From NCBI GenBank assembly GCA_026388715.1, contig JAPLJF010000026.1:124001-188000 (forward strand): a stretch of 64,000 nucleotides of DNA. Reading direction: 5' to 3'. The position numbers and the translations under genes are program-made. Positions 9,757 to 19,475 of the stretch are shown piece after piece. Every line of letters begins with the position of its first letter. Position 1 is the stretch's first letter. The notes beneath the pieces were generated by a model. That model was not told the origin of the DNA and did no database searches. It saw only the letters and a program-made list of their open reading frames with translations. This DNA is from Deltaproteobacteria bacterium. GTDB lineage: Bacteria; Desulfobacterota; Desulfobulbia; Desulfobulbales; Desulfocapsaceae.

Positions 9757-9840
9757 CCGCCATGCCGGATATCCGGCGCACCCCAGGATGAAGGTTCTGG
9801 CCGGATTGTCTGCCTCTGGTCTGCGCTTTCAGAAAAAAAT

Positions 9841-10653
9841 ATGAGTCGATTGATCCCAGGTCTGGCCCTTGCTGCCTGTTGGTTGCTCTTGCTTCTTTAT
9901 GGTCCTTTTCTGTTGTTTTTTCTGGTTATGGCCCTGGTGATTGCGGTTGGTGCCCAGGAATATGCCAGGATGGCCTTTCCTGAAGAGGGTATCCTTTTTC
10001 GAGTTTTTTTTGCTGTGCTTGCGCTCCTTCCCATCTTGTGCATCGGGTTTGTTCCGTCCCTTGGACTTACTGGCGGTCTCCTTCTTTCTCTTCTTCTGCT
10101 GACCGGCTATATCCTTTATCGTTACAGCCAGTTGCAAGATGCGTTGCTGTTTTTCAGTCGTGCTTTCTTTGGTGTGAGTTATGTCGGATTTTTGGGGGCT
10201 CATCTGGTGTTGCTCTATCAACTGCCAGCGGGAAGCAGTTGGATTCTGGTGCTTACGGCGATTACTGCCGGGTCGGATTCAGGTGCCTATTACAGCGGTC
10301 GAGCATTGGGGAAACATAAGCTTTGTCCGCGGGTAAGCCCCAATAAAACCGTGGAGGGGGCAATCGGCGGGCTTGGGGCTGGTGTCGTTATGGCGGTGCT
10401 TATGACTCTGTTGCTGCGGTTGCAGGTGAGCTGGTTTTTTCTGGTGCCAGCGACAATCCTTCTGACAGGTGTCGGGATTGTCGGCGATCTTACTGAGTCT
10501 ATTATCAAGAGGGCAACAGGTACCAAGGATTCCGGCACCCTGTTAGGTGGCCATGGCGGTGTTCTTGATCGGGTTGATTCTCTCCTCTTTGCCGCTCCCG
10601 TTCTCTATTACCTGTTGCTTGTGTATCAGGGTGTCTCCGTGGTGACCCCATGA
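9841..10653 (+). CDS. cdsA: phosphatidate cytidylyltransferase
   Basis: Makes CDP-diacylglycerol from phosphatidate and CTP at the inner membrane for phospholipid synthesis. The 270-residue product has about seven or eight hydrophobic helices. The catalytic signature is in the C-terminal half: [28 protein letters not shown] and [19 protein letters not shown]. It overlaps dxr by four bases (ATGA), which implies translational coupling. A perfect 14-bp palindrome, GCCGGATATCCGGC at 9764-9777, lies in the uppS-cdsA gap. Confidence 0.94.
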   Translation: MSRLIPGLALAACWLLLLLYGPFLLFFLVMALVIAVGAQEYARMAFPEEGILFRVFFAVLALLPILCIGFVPSLGLTGGLLLSLLLLTGYILYRYSQLQDALLFFSRAFFGVSYVGFLGAHLVLLYQLPAGSSWILVLTAITAGSDSGAYYSGRALGKHKLCPRVSPNKTVEGAIGGLGAGVVMAVLMTLLLRLQVSWFFLVPATILLTGVGIVGDLTESIIKRATGTKDSGTLLGGHGGVLDRVDSLLFAAPVLYYLLLVYQGVSVVTP

Positions 10654-11813
10654 AGGTTCTGGCACTTTTGGGATCGACCGGTTCCATTGGCACAGGGGTG
10701 CTCGATGTGGTCAGGCAGTTTCCTGGTCAGTATATGATAGCCGGGCTTGCCGCCGGCAGGAATGTTGAGCTGTTAAGCCGGCAGGTGTTGGAATTCTCCC
10801 CTGAACGGGTTTCCGTGCTCGATGAGGAGCATGCCGGTTTACTCAAGGCTCTTCTGCCTGTGAGCTATCATGAACGGATTGTTTGGGGAACAGAGGGCAC
10901 TGTTCAGGTGGCTACCCTTGATGCAGCGACTATGATCATTTCGGCCATTGTCGGCGCCGCTGGATTGCTGCCGACTCTGGCTGCTATCGAGGCCGGGAAA
11001 GACATCGGGCTTGCCAACAAGGAAACCCTGGTCATGGCCGGCAAACTGGTTATGGCTGCAGCCCGACGCAAGGGAATTCGGCTCCTGCCGGTGGACTCGG
11101 AGCACAGTGCGATTTTTCAGGCATTGGAGGCTGGGCGTAAGGAGGATGTGGCCAAGATTATTCTTACTGCCTCTGGTGGCCCGTTTCTGCATAAAAAAGT
11201 AGAGGAGCTCCAGCAGGTCACCCCTGATCAGGCCCTTGCCCATCCAAACTGGAATATGGGGAGAAAGATCTCTATAGACTCTGCCACCCTTATGAACAAA
11301 GGACTTGAGGTTATTGAGGCCAGATGGCTCTTTGACGTTTCAGTTGATTCTATCGAGGTGGTAGTGCATCCGCAATCTATTGTTCATTCCCTGGTGGAAT
11401 TCCAGGATGGCTCGGTTGTGGCCCAACTAGGGATTCCGGATATGCGGATCCCCATTGCCTATGCCCTTTCTTATCCCAAACGACTGCCCCTGGCCCTCAA
11501 GCCTCTGCAGCTTTCCCAATGTGGAAATCTGCAATTCCATGAGCCTGATTATGTCCGTTTTCCGGCCCTGGCCCTGGCCTTTGATGCCTTGCGGCAAGGG
11601 GGGGTGATGCCTGCGGTCCTGAATGGTGCCAATGAAGTGGCGGTAGAGGCCTTTCTTGGCGGCAGGCTTCCCTTTTCTGGTATTGTTGCAACTGTTGCCA
11701 GGGTTCTGGAGAAGGTGAAGAGCGGCAGCGAAGATTCTTTGGCAGATATCCTGGCCGCAGATGCCAGCGCCCGAACCGAGGCCGAACGCCTCGTCTCTCA
11801 ATTTTACCAATAA
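10650..11813 (+). CDS. dxr: 1-deoxy-D-xylulose 5-phosphate reductoisomerase
   Basis: Converts DXP to MEP with NADPH, the committed step of the non-mevalonate isoprenoid pathway. The 387-residue product begins with the NADPH-binding LLGSTGSIG motif at residues 5-13. It has [11 protein letters not shown], the metal-binding [11 protein letters not shown], and the flexible-loop region [20 protein letters not shown]. It supplies precursors for uppS, and ispG of the same pathway is also in this cluster. Confidence 0.95.
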   Translation: MKVLALLGSTGSIGTGVLDVVRQFPGQYMIAGLAAGRNVELLSRQVLEFSPERVSVLDEEHAGLLKALLPVSYHERIVWGTEGTVQVATLDAATMIISAIVGAAGLLPTLAAIEAGKDIGLANKETLVMAGKLVMAAARRKGIRLLPVDSEHSAIFQALEAGRKEDVAKIILTASGGPFLHKKVEELQQVTPDQALAHPNWNMGRKISIDSATLMNKGLEVIEARWLFDVSVDSIEVVVHPQSIVHSLVEFQDGSVVAQLGIPDMRIPIAYALSYPKRLPLALKPLQLSQCGNLQFHEPDYVRFPALALAFDALRQGGVMPAVLNGANEVAVEAFLGGRLPFSGIVATVARVLEKVKSGSEDSLADILAADASARTEAERLVSQFYQ

Positions 11814-11828
11814 GGAACTGTTCCTGAT

Positions 11829-12905
11829 ATGAATACTGTGGTCTCTTTTATCATTGTCCTTGGCCTGCTTATTTTTGTCCATGAGCTGGGTCATTTCCTC
11901 TTTGCCAAGTTGTTCAAGGTAAAGGTGCTCAAATTTTCTCTGGGTTTTGGCCCGAAGCTCATTGGCAAGACCTATGGCGAGACTGAATATCTGATCAGCG
12001 CCTTTCCTCTGGGCGGATATGTGAAGATGTTTGGAGAAAATCCGGATGAACAGGATGTCGCCAATGACGATCAGCGCGGGTCTTTTGCCCATAAGTCGGT
12101 GTGGAAACGTTTTTTTATTGTCCTGGCAGGGCCGATCTTTAACCTGTTGTTTGCCCTGGTCTTGTTTTGTGGTCTCTTTATTGCTGTCGGCGTTCCTGAC
12201 TCCAAGGATACGACCACAATCGGCCAGGTGAGCCAGAAATCACCGGCGGCACAAGCGGGTCTTCTGGTCGGGGATACCATTGAACAGATCAATGGACGTC
12301 CCGTGACTGGGTGGCTTGATGTTTTGAGCGGTGTCAAGGAGAGTGGCGGCAATCCGCTCACCATCCAGATCAAGCGCGGAACAGAGCAGATACGTGTTGT
12401 TGTAACACCGGCCATTGACAACGTGAAAAATGTCTTTGGCGAGGTAACCGAGAAGCGCTATATGATCGGGGTGGTCAAGGCCGATGCCGTGGTCTATGAG
12501 AAGGTGGGGGTAGTTGCGGCCCTCCAGGCGGCATCCGCCCAGACCTGGATGTATATCTCACTGACCGTCATGGGCTTTGTGAAGATTATTCAGCGGGTGG
12601 TCCCGATGTCGGAACTTGGCGGCCCTATTCTCATTGCCCAGCTTGCCGGGCAGCAGATGGCGGCGGGTTGGATTCACCTGGTCTTTTTTATGGGGCTGCT
12701 CAGTGTTAATCTTGGCATCCTGAACCTGCTGCCTATTCCGGTGCTTGATGGCGGTCATCTCATGTTTCTGAGCATAGAGGCGGTGCGGCGTAAACCTGTG
12801 TCCGAACGGGTGCAGATAATTGCCCAGCAGATTGGGATAGCCCTGCTCGGCTCGCTCATGCTTTTTGTCTTCTATAATGATCTGTTCCGGATATTTAGCA
12901 AATGA
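11829..12905 (+). CDS. rseP: site-2 intramembrane metalloprotease
   Basis: RseP cleaves anti-sigma factors and signal-peptide remnants within the inner membrane. The 358-residue protein shows the zinc motif HELGHFLFAK in the first helix near residue 18. A single PDZ domain follows at about residues 115-200, containing SPAAQAGLLVGDTIEQINGR, and then NLLPIPVLDGGH, which carries the third zinc ligand. A single PDZ is shorter than the two in E. coli RseP. AAGGAA precedes the ATG. The ATGA overlap with tsaB suggests coupling. Confidence 0.94.
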   Translation: MNTVVSFIIVLGLLIFVHELGHFLFAKLFKVKVLKFSLGFGPKLIGKTYGETEYLISAFPLGGYVKMFGENPDEQDVANDDQRGSFAHKSVWKRFFIVLAGPIFNLLFALVLFCGLFIAVGVPDSKDTTTIGQVSQKSPAAQAGLLVGDTIEQINGRPVTGWLDVLSGVKESGGNPLTIQIKRGTEQIRVVVTPAIDNVKNVFGEVTEKRYMIGVVKADAVVYEKVGVVAALQAASAQTWMYISLTVMGFVKIIQRVVPMSELGGPILIAQLAGQQMAAGWIHLVFFMGLLSVNLGILNLLPIPVLDGGHLMFLSIEAVRRKPVSERVQIIAQQIGIALLGSLMLFVFYNDLFRIFSK

Positions 12906-13675
12906 AGGGTGCGCAGGCCATGGACGGCCCAGTGTCGCAGGCGCCAAGGACGGCGCAGGAGCGACCATTACCCCTGATCCTGTCTCTAGACACGGCCAGC
13001 AGTTGCAGTTCACTGGCCTTGACTTGTGGCAGTGTGACAGGCGGACAGGTGCTGGCCTCTCTTTCCTTGAACAGCAGTGTGACCCACTCCCGGCGTCTGC
13101 TGACTGCTATTGACTGGTTGCTGGCCGAGACCGAAACTGATTGGCAGGCCGTTGCCGGTCTTGCCGTCAGTCTTGGCCCTGGGAGTTTTACCGGACTGCG
13201 GATCGGCATGGCCACGGTCAAGGGACTGGCCATGGCCACCCGCAAGCCCTTGCTGGGAGTCTCGACTCTCGATGCCTTGGCCTTCAACTGTACCGGCGAG
13301 CAATTGATCTGCGCCGTGCTTGATGCCCGTAAAAAAGAGGTTTATACTTGTTTTTATCGCTCTGATCTTCAGGGAATTCCCCGCCGGATTGGAGCGATTC
13401 GGGTGGTTACCCCGCAGAAACTGGTAGCTGAAATTGAGCAACCCGTGTTGTTTGTTGGCGATGCAGTCATGATCTATGGAGATTTATGGCAGGAGACTCT
13501 GGGCGCGTGGTTTGCCAGTGCCCCAAGGACACTGCATTACCCGTGCGCCAGTGCCATTGGCCTGTTGGCGGGTGAGATGCTGCAACAAAATCAGTGTCTT
13601 GAGCTTGCCACCGCCGTGCCTTTGTATGTGCGGGCCTCGGACGCGGAGTTGAGTTTAGGGGCCGTTTCGAAATAG
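12902..13675 (+). CDS. tsaB: tRNA threonylcarbamoyladenosine synthesis protein TsaB
   Basis: TsaB partners with TsaD and TsaE to make t6A37 in tRNAs that read ANN codons. The 257-residue protein has an ASKHA-like fold with LSLDTASSCSSLAL near the start and the conserved VSLGPGSFTGLRIGMATVKGLA. The second half (after about residue 110) is poorly conserved, as is normal for TsaB. The first about 25 residues, including PVSQAPRTAQERP, look like an extension before the fold. A later start is possible, but the ATG overlaps the rseP stop and fits coupling. Confidence 0.9.
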   Translation: MKGAQAMDGPVSQAPRTAQERPLPLILSLDTASSCSSLALTCGSVTGGQVLASLSLNSSVTHSRRLLTAIDWLLAETETDWQAVAGLAVSLGPGSFTGLRIGMATVKGLAMATRKPLLGVSTLDALAFNCTGEQLICAVLDARKKEVYTCFYRSDLQGIPRRIGAIRVVTPQKLVAEIEQPVLFVGDAVMIYGDLWQETLGAWFASAPRTLHYPCASAIGLLAGEMLQQNQCLELATAVPLYVRASDAELSLGAVSK

Positions 13676-13690
13676 ATTTTGCATGATTGA

Positions 13691-13759
13691 ACTCGCACAG
13701 AGAGACGCTAAGGTGTAGAGAAAAGCTTTATGGTCCTTCTCAGCGTTTCTGCGCGAGAA
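13691..13759. repeat. imperfect inverted repeat between tsaB and ispG
   Basis: CTCGCACAGAGAGACGCT at 13692-13709 pairs imperfectly with AGCGTTTCTGCGCGAG at 13742-13757 around a 32-base loop. It resembles the short palindromic intergenic repeats rich in CAGAGACGC that occur in many genomes. Only one copy is visible in this window, so its repetitive nature is an inference. It could act as a weak terminator or as a mobile palindromic unit. Confidence 0.5.
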
Positions 13760-13831
13760 ATTATAAAGATTCCAAATCATAACATGAATGTTTTTGTTGA
13801 AGAACCATAACCACCAGCAGGGGACAGGATC

Positions 13832-14917
13832 ATGATTGTGCGGCGGCAGACCCGGAAAATAGAGATTGGCAATGTGCCGGTGGGCGGAGACAGTCCCATT
13901 GCGGTGCAATCCATGACTAATACCGACACCCGTGATGTTGCCGCCACCGTTGCCCAGATCCACGCTTTGGAGAAGGCGGGCTGTGAGCTGATCCGGGTGG
14001 CAGTCCTTGATCTTGAGGCTGCGGCGGCCCTTACTCAAATTCGCGCGGCGATCTCCATTCCGCTCATCGCCGATATCCATTTTGATCATCGTCTGGCCGT
14101 GGCCGCCATGGAAAATGGCGCCCAGGCCATCCGTATCAACCCCGGTAATCTGGGCGGTCCGGCCAAACTGGCCCGGGTTGTGGATGCGGCCAAGCTCCAT
14201 CAGGTTCCGATCCGGGTGGGGGTCAACAGCGGCTCCATTGAAAAGGATCTGCTCAAGATCCATGGCTATCCCACCCCGGAAAATCCCACCGCCCTCATCG
14301 AGAGCGCCCTGCGCAATGTCCGTCTGCTGGAAGATCTGGGGTTCCACGAGATCAAGATCTCCATCAAATCCTCCGATACCCTGACCACGGTCAGCGGGTA
14401 TCAGTCCCTTGCCCAAAAAACCGACTATCCCCTGCATCTGGGGGTCACTGAGGCTGGCGGTCTGATTGCCGGCACCGTGAAGTCCAGTGTCGCCCTTGGT
14501 ATCCTGCTCTATCAGGGGATTGGGGACACCTTCCGCATTTCCCTGACCCGGGATCCGGTGGAAGAGATCCGGGTTGGCTATGAGCTCCTGCGATCGCTGA
14601 AGATCCGTGAACGCGGCCCGGAACTCATCTCCTGTCCCACCTGCGGCCGTACCCAGATAGATCTTTTCACCCTGGCCGAGGCGGTCGAGCGCTATGTGCA
14701 GACCATGACGAAACCAATCAAGGTGGCGGTCATGGGGTGCGTGGTCAACGGCCCGGGTGAGGCCAAAGAGGCGGATATCGGTGTTGCCGGGGGCAACGGG
14801 GTAGGGATTATTTTTAAGAAAGGGAAACTCTACAGGAAGGTAAAAGAGGAAGAACTGCTTGCGGTCTTTCTCCAGGAGTTGCAACAGATAGAAGAAGAGA
14901 TAATATCATCGTCATAA
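13832..14917 (+). CDS. ispG: 4-hydroxy-3-methylbut-2-enyl diphosphate synthase
   Basis: An iron-sulfur enzyme that converts MEcPP to HMBPP in the non-mevalonate isoprenoid pathway. The 361-residue protein starts with the TIM-barrel domain (QSMTNTDTRDVAATVAQI, IPLIADIHFD). It ends with the [4Fe-4S] domain, where SCPTCGRTQIDL and GCVVNGPGEA provide the three cysteines, plus a conserved glutamate. AGGGGACAGG precedes the ATG. With dxr and uppS it forms an isoprenoid block. Confidence 0.95.
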   Translation: MIVRRQTRKIEIGNVPVGGDSPIAVQSMTNTDTRDVAATVAQIHALEKAGCELIRVAVLDLEAAAALTQIRAAISIPLIADIHFDHRLAVAAMENGAQAIRINPGNLGGPAKLARVVDAAKLHQVPIRVGVNSGSIEKDLLKIHGYPTPENPTALIESALRNVRLLEDLGFHEIKISIKSSDTLTTVSGYQSLAQKTDYPLHLGVTEAGGLIAGTVKSSVALGILLYQGIGDTFRISLTRDPVEEIRVGYELLRSLKIRERGPELISCPTCGRTQIDLFTLAEAVERYVQTMTKPIKVAVMGCVVNGPGEAKEADIGVAGGNGVGIIFKKGKLYRKVKEEELLAVFLQELQQIEEEIISSS

Positions 14918-14934
14918 AAGGTAAAGAATAAGAA

Positions 14935-16686
14935 ATGCGTTACTCACAAACTTTTGTCCCGACTCTGAAGGAAATTCCTGCCGAGGCCGAGGTGGTCAGC
15001 CACCGGTTGCTGCTTCGGGCTGGCTATATTCGTAAACTGTCGGCCGGCGTTTACACCTATCTGCCCTTTGGCCTGGCCGCCATCCGCAAGGTGGAGAGGA
15101 TTGTCCGCGAGGAGATGAATCGCGCCGGGGCCCAGGAGCTGCTGATGCCCATGGTCCAGCCTGCCGATCTGTGGCGGGAGACCGGCCGCTACGAGAAGTA
15201 CGGACCGGAACTGCTCCGGTTCAAGGATCGGCATGACCGGGAATCGTGTCTGGGGCCGACCCATGAAGAGGTGATCACCGACCTGGTGCGGGGTGAGGTT
15301 CGTTCTTATCGGCAACTGCCGCTCAATCTTTATCAGATCCAGAGCAAGTTTCGGGATGAGATCAGACCCCGGTTCGGACTCATGCGCGGCCGTGAATTTA
15401 TCATGAAGGATGCTTATTCCTTTGATGTTGATGATGAGCAGGCGAATATCGCCTATCAGAAGATGTATGATGCCTATCAGCGTATCTTTACCCGTTGCGG
15501 CCTGCAGTTCCGGGCGGTAGAGGCGGACAGCGGCAGTATTGGCGGCAGTTTCTCTCATGAGTTCATGGTCCTGGCCAAGACCGGCGAGGATACCCTGGCG
15601 GTATGCAAGGCTTGTGACTATGCGGCCAATGTGGAAAAGGCGGCGATCAAGGCTCGGCCTGTGGAGAACCAGGAACCCATGCTTGCACCTGAGAAGGTTG
15701 AGACCCCTGGCAAGCGTAAGGTCGTGGCGGTTTGTGAGTTTTTGGGTATCAGGCCGGAGCTGCTGGTCAAGACCCTGATCTACAAGGTGACAGGCGGCGA
15801 TGGTCAGCAGAAATATCCGGTTGCCGTCCTGGTGCGGGGTGATCGTGAGGTGCAGGAGGTGAAACTCAAAAACCTGCTGCAGGCGGCCGATCTGGAACTG
15901 GCCGAGGATAAAGAGGTCTTTGATATCACCGGCGTGCCCACCGGCTATCTTGGCCCTATTGGCTTGAATGGTCTGAAGTTGAAGGTGGTGGCTGATCTTG
16001 AAGTTGCGGCCATGCGTAATTTTGTGGTGGGCGCGGGGGAGAAAAACTACCACCTGAAGAATGTCAATTTGGACCGCGATTTTGAGGTGGCCGCTCTTGC
16101 CGATCTGCGGCAGATTGCTGCTGATGATCCTTGTCCGCTCTGTGGTGGTGAGCTGGGTCAGATTGAAGGCATTGAGGTCGGCCATATCTTTAAACTGGGA
16201 ACGACGTATTCCGCCTCCATGCGGGCAGTCTTCCAGGATCATGATGGCCAGGAGAAACCCCTGATCATGGGTTGTTATGGTATCGGCATCAGTCGCATTG
16301 TTGCCGCGGCCATTGAACAGAATCATGATGAGAACGGGATTATTTTTCCGGTGGCCCTTGCCCCGGTTCAGGTGATCATCCTCAACCTTGGTCTCAAGGA
16401 TGCGGTGATAACCGCAGCGGCGGAGTTGCTGTACACGCAGTTGCAGACGCAAGGTGTTGAGGTGCTTCTTGATGACCGAGATGAACGGCCTGGCGCCAAG
16501 TTCAAAGATGCTGATCTGCTGGGTATTCCCTTTCGGTTGATGGTTGGCGCTCGCTTGGGCAAAGAGGGAGTGGTTGAGATCCGTCATCGCCGCGATGGCC
16601 TGACCGTGGAACTTGCCTCTGATCAGGTTGTGGCCTATCTACTGAATCAGATCGCCGTGGCTGGCAGCGCAGTGCAGGAGCGATAG
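14935..16686 (+). CDS. proS: prolyl-tRNA synthetase, bacterial type with editing domain
   Basis: Charges tRNA-Pro. The 583-residue length and the presence of an insertion between class II motifs 2 and 3 identify the bacterial form, whose INS domain hydrolyses misacylated Ala-tRNA-Pro. Visible elements are [40 protein letters not shown] (split by class II motif 2), the INS domain at about 230-385, the [13 protein letters not shown] motif 3 and a C-terminal anticodon-binding domain with [19 protein letters not shown]. It starts 17 bases after ispG. Confidence 0.95.
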   Translation: MRYSQTFVPTLKEIPAEAEVVSHRLLLRAGYIRKLSAGVYTYLPFGLAAIRKVERIVREEMNRAGAQELLMPMVQPADLWRETGRYEKYGPELLRFKDRHDRESCLGPTHEEVITDLVRGEVRSYRQLPLNLYQIQSKFRDEIRPRFGLMRGREFIMKDAYSFDVDDEQANIAYQKMYDAYQRIFTRCGLQFRAVEADSGSIGGSFSHEFMVLAKTGEDTLAVCKACDYAANVEKAAIKARPVENQEPMLAPEKVETPGKRKVVAVCEFLGIRPELLVKTLIYKVTGGDGQQKYPVAVLVRGDREVQEVKLKNLLQAADLELAEDKEVFDITGVPTGYLGPIGLNGLKLKVVADLEVAAMRNFVVGAGEKNYHLKNVNLDRDFEVAALADLRQIAADDPCPLCGGELGQIEGIEVGHIFKLGTTYSASMRAVFQDHDGQEKPLIMGCYGIGISRIVAAAIEQNHDENGIIFPVALAPVQVIILNLGLKDAVITAAAELLYTQLQTQGVEVLLDDRDERPGAKFKDADLLGIPFRLMVGARLGKEGVVEIRHRRDGLTVELASDQVVAYLLNQIAVAGSAVQER

Positions 16687-16695
16687 GAGCTTGTC

Positions 16696-18873
16696 ATGAC
16701 TGCATTCATGCCGGGCATCAATGGTCTGAAGACCATTGCCAAGGGATATCTCCACGATGTTGATCTGGAGCCCATTGACAAGGCCTGGGACCTTGCGGTC
16801 AAGGTGCACACGGACAAGAAGCATTTTTCAGGTGAACCGTATCTGGATCATGTCCTGGAGGTGGCCTCCACCCTTGCCTCCATGCACCTTGACCTTGACA
16901 CGGTCATTGCCGGTCTGCTGCATGGTGTCCTCAAGGAGGGAGTGACGGTTGAGCAACTGGGCAAGGAATTTGGCAGGGGTGTGGCCGAGATCGTTGAGGG
17001 CTGTTCCCGGATTACCAGGGTCCATTATAACAGCCAGTTGGCATATCAGGCCGAGAATGTCCGTAAGATGTTACTGGCCATTGCCGCCGATATCCGCGTG
17101 CTTCTGGTCAAGCTGGCCGACCGTCTCCAGGATATGTGTTCTCTGGAATCGAAGGACAGCGACTATCGGCGCGAGATGGCGCGTGAAACCATGGATCTGT
17201 ATGCGCCCCTGGCCAGCAGGCTGGGTATTGACTGGTTGAAACGTGAGCTCGAAGATCACTCATTCCGCTATCTCCACCCTGACGAGTATCTTGAGCTTGC
17301 CGCCAAGCTGGAGAGCTCCTTTGCGGAGCGGCAGAAGTACGTTGAGGAAGTAATCAATATCATTCAAAAAAAACTTGTTGAGAATAAAATTTTTCCGGTT
17401 CGTATTATTGGCCGTCCCAAGCATATCTATTCCATTTATAAAAAACTTCTTGCCCAGAAGATTCCCTTTGAACGGGTCTATGACAATGTGGCCTTTCGCA
17501 TCATCGTCAATACAGTGGATGAGTGTTATGCGGCGCTCGGGGTGGTGCATGAGAACTGGGTCCCTGTCCCTGGCCGGGTCAAGGACTTTATCTCCGCTCC
17601 CAAGGCCAATAATTATCAGTCGATGCATACGACAGTGGTGGGGCCGCAGAACAATTTTATCGAGGTCCAGATCCGCACCGAGAAGATGGACCGGATCGCC
17701 CAGGAGGGTGTGGCCGCGCACTGGGCCTATAAGGAAGGGCAGAAGATTGGCGGCAATGATGCCAAGCTCTTCCGGGAACTGAAAAAACTGGTGAACTCGC
17801 TGCAGGAGGTTGAAGATCCGCGGGAGTTTCTGGAGAATGTCCGGGGAGAACTCTATACCCCTGAGGTCTATGCCCTGACCCCAGGCGGTGAGGTCAAGGA
17901 ATTTCCCCTGGGAAGCTGCCCCATTGACTTTGCCTATGCTATCCATACCGAGGTGGGGGATCGCTGTATGGGGGCCAAGGTCAATGACCGTCTTGTGCCC
18001 TTGAAATATGAGATGCAGAATGGTGATATCGTTGAGATTATTACCTCAAAGACCCAGCGTCCCCGCCGGGGTTGGCTGAGTCTGGTCAAGACCAGCCGGG
18101 CCCGCTCCCGAATTCGTAGCTGGCTGCGTCGGGAGGAGAAGGAACAGGCCGTGCAACTTGGCAGGAAGATCTGTGAGCGGGAGCTGAAGCGGTATGAGAC
18201 CACCCTGAAAAAGATGGTCAAGAGTGGACATATTAAATTGCTTCTGAAGGAGCTGCGCTGCAATTCTCTTGATGATCTGCTGGCGAAGGTGGGGACCGGG
18301 GTTGTGACGGTGCAGAGTCTTGTCAAGGCGCTCCAACCCCCTGAATTACGTGACGAGAAGGATCGTCCCAGTGAATCGACTCCCCAGGACCTTGCCGCCC
18401 TGATGGTGAGTCAGCAGAAGTCCGGCGGTCAGGGGGGCGATTCGGTTATCAGTATTGATGGGATTGATGATATGTTGGTTAAAATAAGCCAGTGTTGTCA
18501 TCCGGTGCCAGGAGATGCTGTTATCGGTTTTATCACCACTGGCCGTGGTATCTCAGTGCATAAGGCAAGCTGTGAAAATCTGTTGACCACTGATCCGCGG
18601 CGCTGGATAGCGGTATCCTGGTCTGGCACCCAGACCATCCAGCATCGGGTGGAGATTCTGGTGAGCGCGGAAAACAGGCGGGGCATTGTAGCAACCATCA
18701 GCGCCGCCATCAATGCTGATGATGCCAATATCCTCGGAATTCCCACACGGATCACTCCCACTGGTATCGTTGAGCTGCAGATAACCTTGGAGGTCGCCGA
18801 TTTGGAACATCTGCAGATATTGCTGCAACATCTGCGGCAACTGGAGTCGGTGATTTCTGCGAAAAGGGTGTAG
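16696..18873 (+). CDS. RelA/SpoT homologue with intact synthetase and degenerate hydrolase site
   Basis: A 725-residue long RSH enzyme that makes, and in most relatives also degrades, (p)ppGpp. Domains in order are HD hydrolase (about 25-180), synthetase (about 225-340), TGS (about 385-445), helical region and C-terminal ACT (about 650-725). In the hydrolase the first histidine (H52) and D141 remain. The HD pair reads H76-G77 and the following E-D pair reads K80-E81, so the manganese and water-activating residues are altered. The synthetase keeps D262 and E322 and an RVKD motif at 293-296, the RxKD form normally found in bifunctional enzymes. It is probably a synthetase-only enzyme. The start follows proS by nine bases. 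Confidence 0.9.
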   Translation: MTAFMPGINGLKTIAKGYLHDVDLEPIDKAWDLAVKVHTDKKHFSGEPYLDHVLEVASTLASMHLDLDTVIAGLLHGVLKEGVTVEQLGKEFGRGVAEIVEGCSRITRVHYNSQLAYQAENVRKMLLAIAADIRVLLVKLADRLQDMCSLESKDSDYRREMARETMDLYAPLASRLGIDWLKRELEDHSFRYLHPDEYLELAAKLESSFAERQKYVEEVINIIQKKLVENKIFPVRIIGRPKHIYSIYKKLLAQKIPFERVYDNVAFRIIVNTVDECYAALGVVHENWVPVPGRVKDFISAPKANNYQSMHTTVVGPQNNFIEVQIRTEKMDRIAQEGVAAHWAYKEGQKIGGNDAKLFRELKKLVNSLQEVEDPREFLENVRGELYTPEVYALTPGGEVKEFPLGSCPIDFAYAIHTEVGDRCMGAKVNDRLVPLKYEMQNGDIVEIITSKTQRPRRGWLSLVKTSRARSRIRSWLRREEKEQAVQLGRKICERELKRYETTLKKMVKSGHIKLLLKELRCNSLDDLLAKVGTGVVTVQSLVKALQPPELRDEKDRPSESTPQDLAALMVSQQKSGGQGGDSVISIDGIDDMLVKISQCCHPVPGDAVIGFITTGRGISVHKASCENLLTTDPRRWIAVSWSGTQTIQHRVEILVSAENRRGIVATISAAINADDANILGIPTRITPTGIVELQITLEVADLEHLQILLQHLRQLESVISAKRV

Positions 18874-18885
18874 GAGGCGCCTGCT

Positions 18886-19335
18886 ATGATCCTTTGTCCG
18901 GTCTGTGGCAATGATATCGCTCATGGTCTGCTGATCTGTCCATTCTGTGGGGAAAAACAGGACCTCCAATCAGGAGCGATCGCTGCTGCTGGCGTTTTTC
19001 ATAAAGTGGTCAATCTGGAATTGGGTAAACCTCTTGTTGAGAGCGCCTTGCGGAAATTGCAGATGGAACTGGAAGGTGGCCGTCAGCAGAACCTGCGTGT
19101 CCTGACGGTGATTCATGGCTATGGTTCCAGTGGCAAGGGTGGTGCTATTGGTGCCGAGTGCAGGAAGGTGTTGGCATATCTCAAAGGGAATGGTGAAATT
19201 AATACTTTTATTCCTGGTGAAGAATTCAGGACGAAATCAGGGCCAACCCGAGATCTGCTGCGCCGGTTTCCGCAATTGGCAGCCAATGTCAATCTCAATA
19301 AAGGAAATCGGGGGATTACGCTGGTGGTTTTGTAG
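18886..19335 (+). CDS. zinc-ribbon protein with Smr-like C-terminal domain
   Basis: A 149-residue protein. The N-terminus has two CxxC knuckles (C4/C7 and C18/C21) typical of a small zinc ribbon. The C-terminal half, LRVLTVIHGYGSSGKGGAIG, resembles the Smr domain found in MutS2 and SmrA proteins, which nick branched DNA or cleave RNA. The HGxGS motif is visible. It lies 12 bases after the RSH gene and is probably co-transcribed. The link with stringent response or translation quality control is only suggested by position. Confidence 0.7.
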   Translation: MILCPVCGNDIAHGLLICPFCGEKQDLQSGAIAAAGVFHKVVNLELGKPLVESALRKLQMELEGGRQQNLRVLTVIHGYGSSGKGGAIGAECRKVLAYLKGNGEINTFIPGEEFRTKSGPTRDLLRRFPQLAANVNLNKGNRGITLVVL

Positions 19336-19475
19336 TTTCGGGTAACTTGAAAAAATTGTCTGTTGCAAGAGATTGCTTGCTGAAGTACAAAGAATGTATA
19401 TCAGTGTTTACTTAGGTAGGTGTAGGTAGGTAGATCATGTTGTTGAGATAAAATTTATGAAAGGAGATGATGGTA

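Noticed and set aside
13655-14884. 409-residue frame on the - strand opposite ispG
   Set aside because: Shadow of ispG, whose iron-sulfur and barrel motifs are complete on the + strand.
14944-16587. 547-residue open frame on the - strand opposite proS
   Set aside because: It is the antisense of an unmistakable prolyl-tRNA synthetase, and its translation is rich in His, Arg and Gln with no family motifs.
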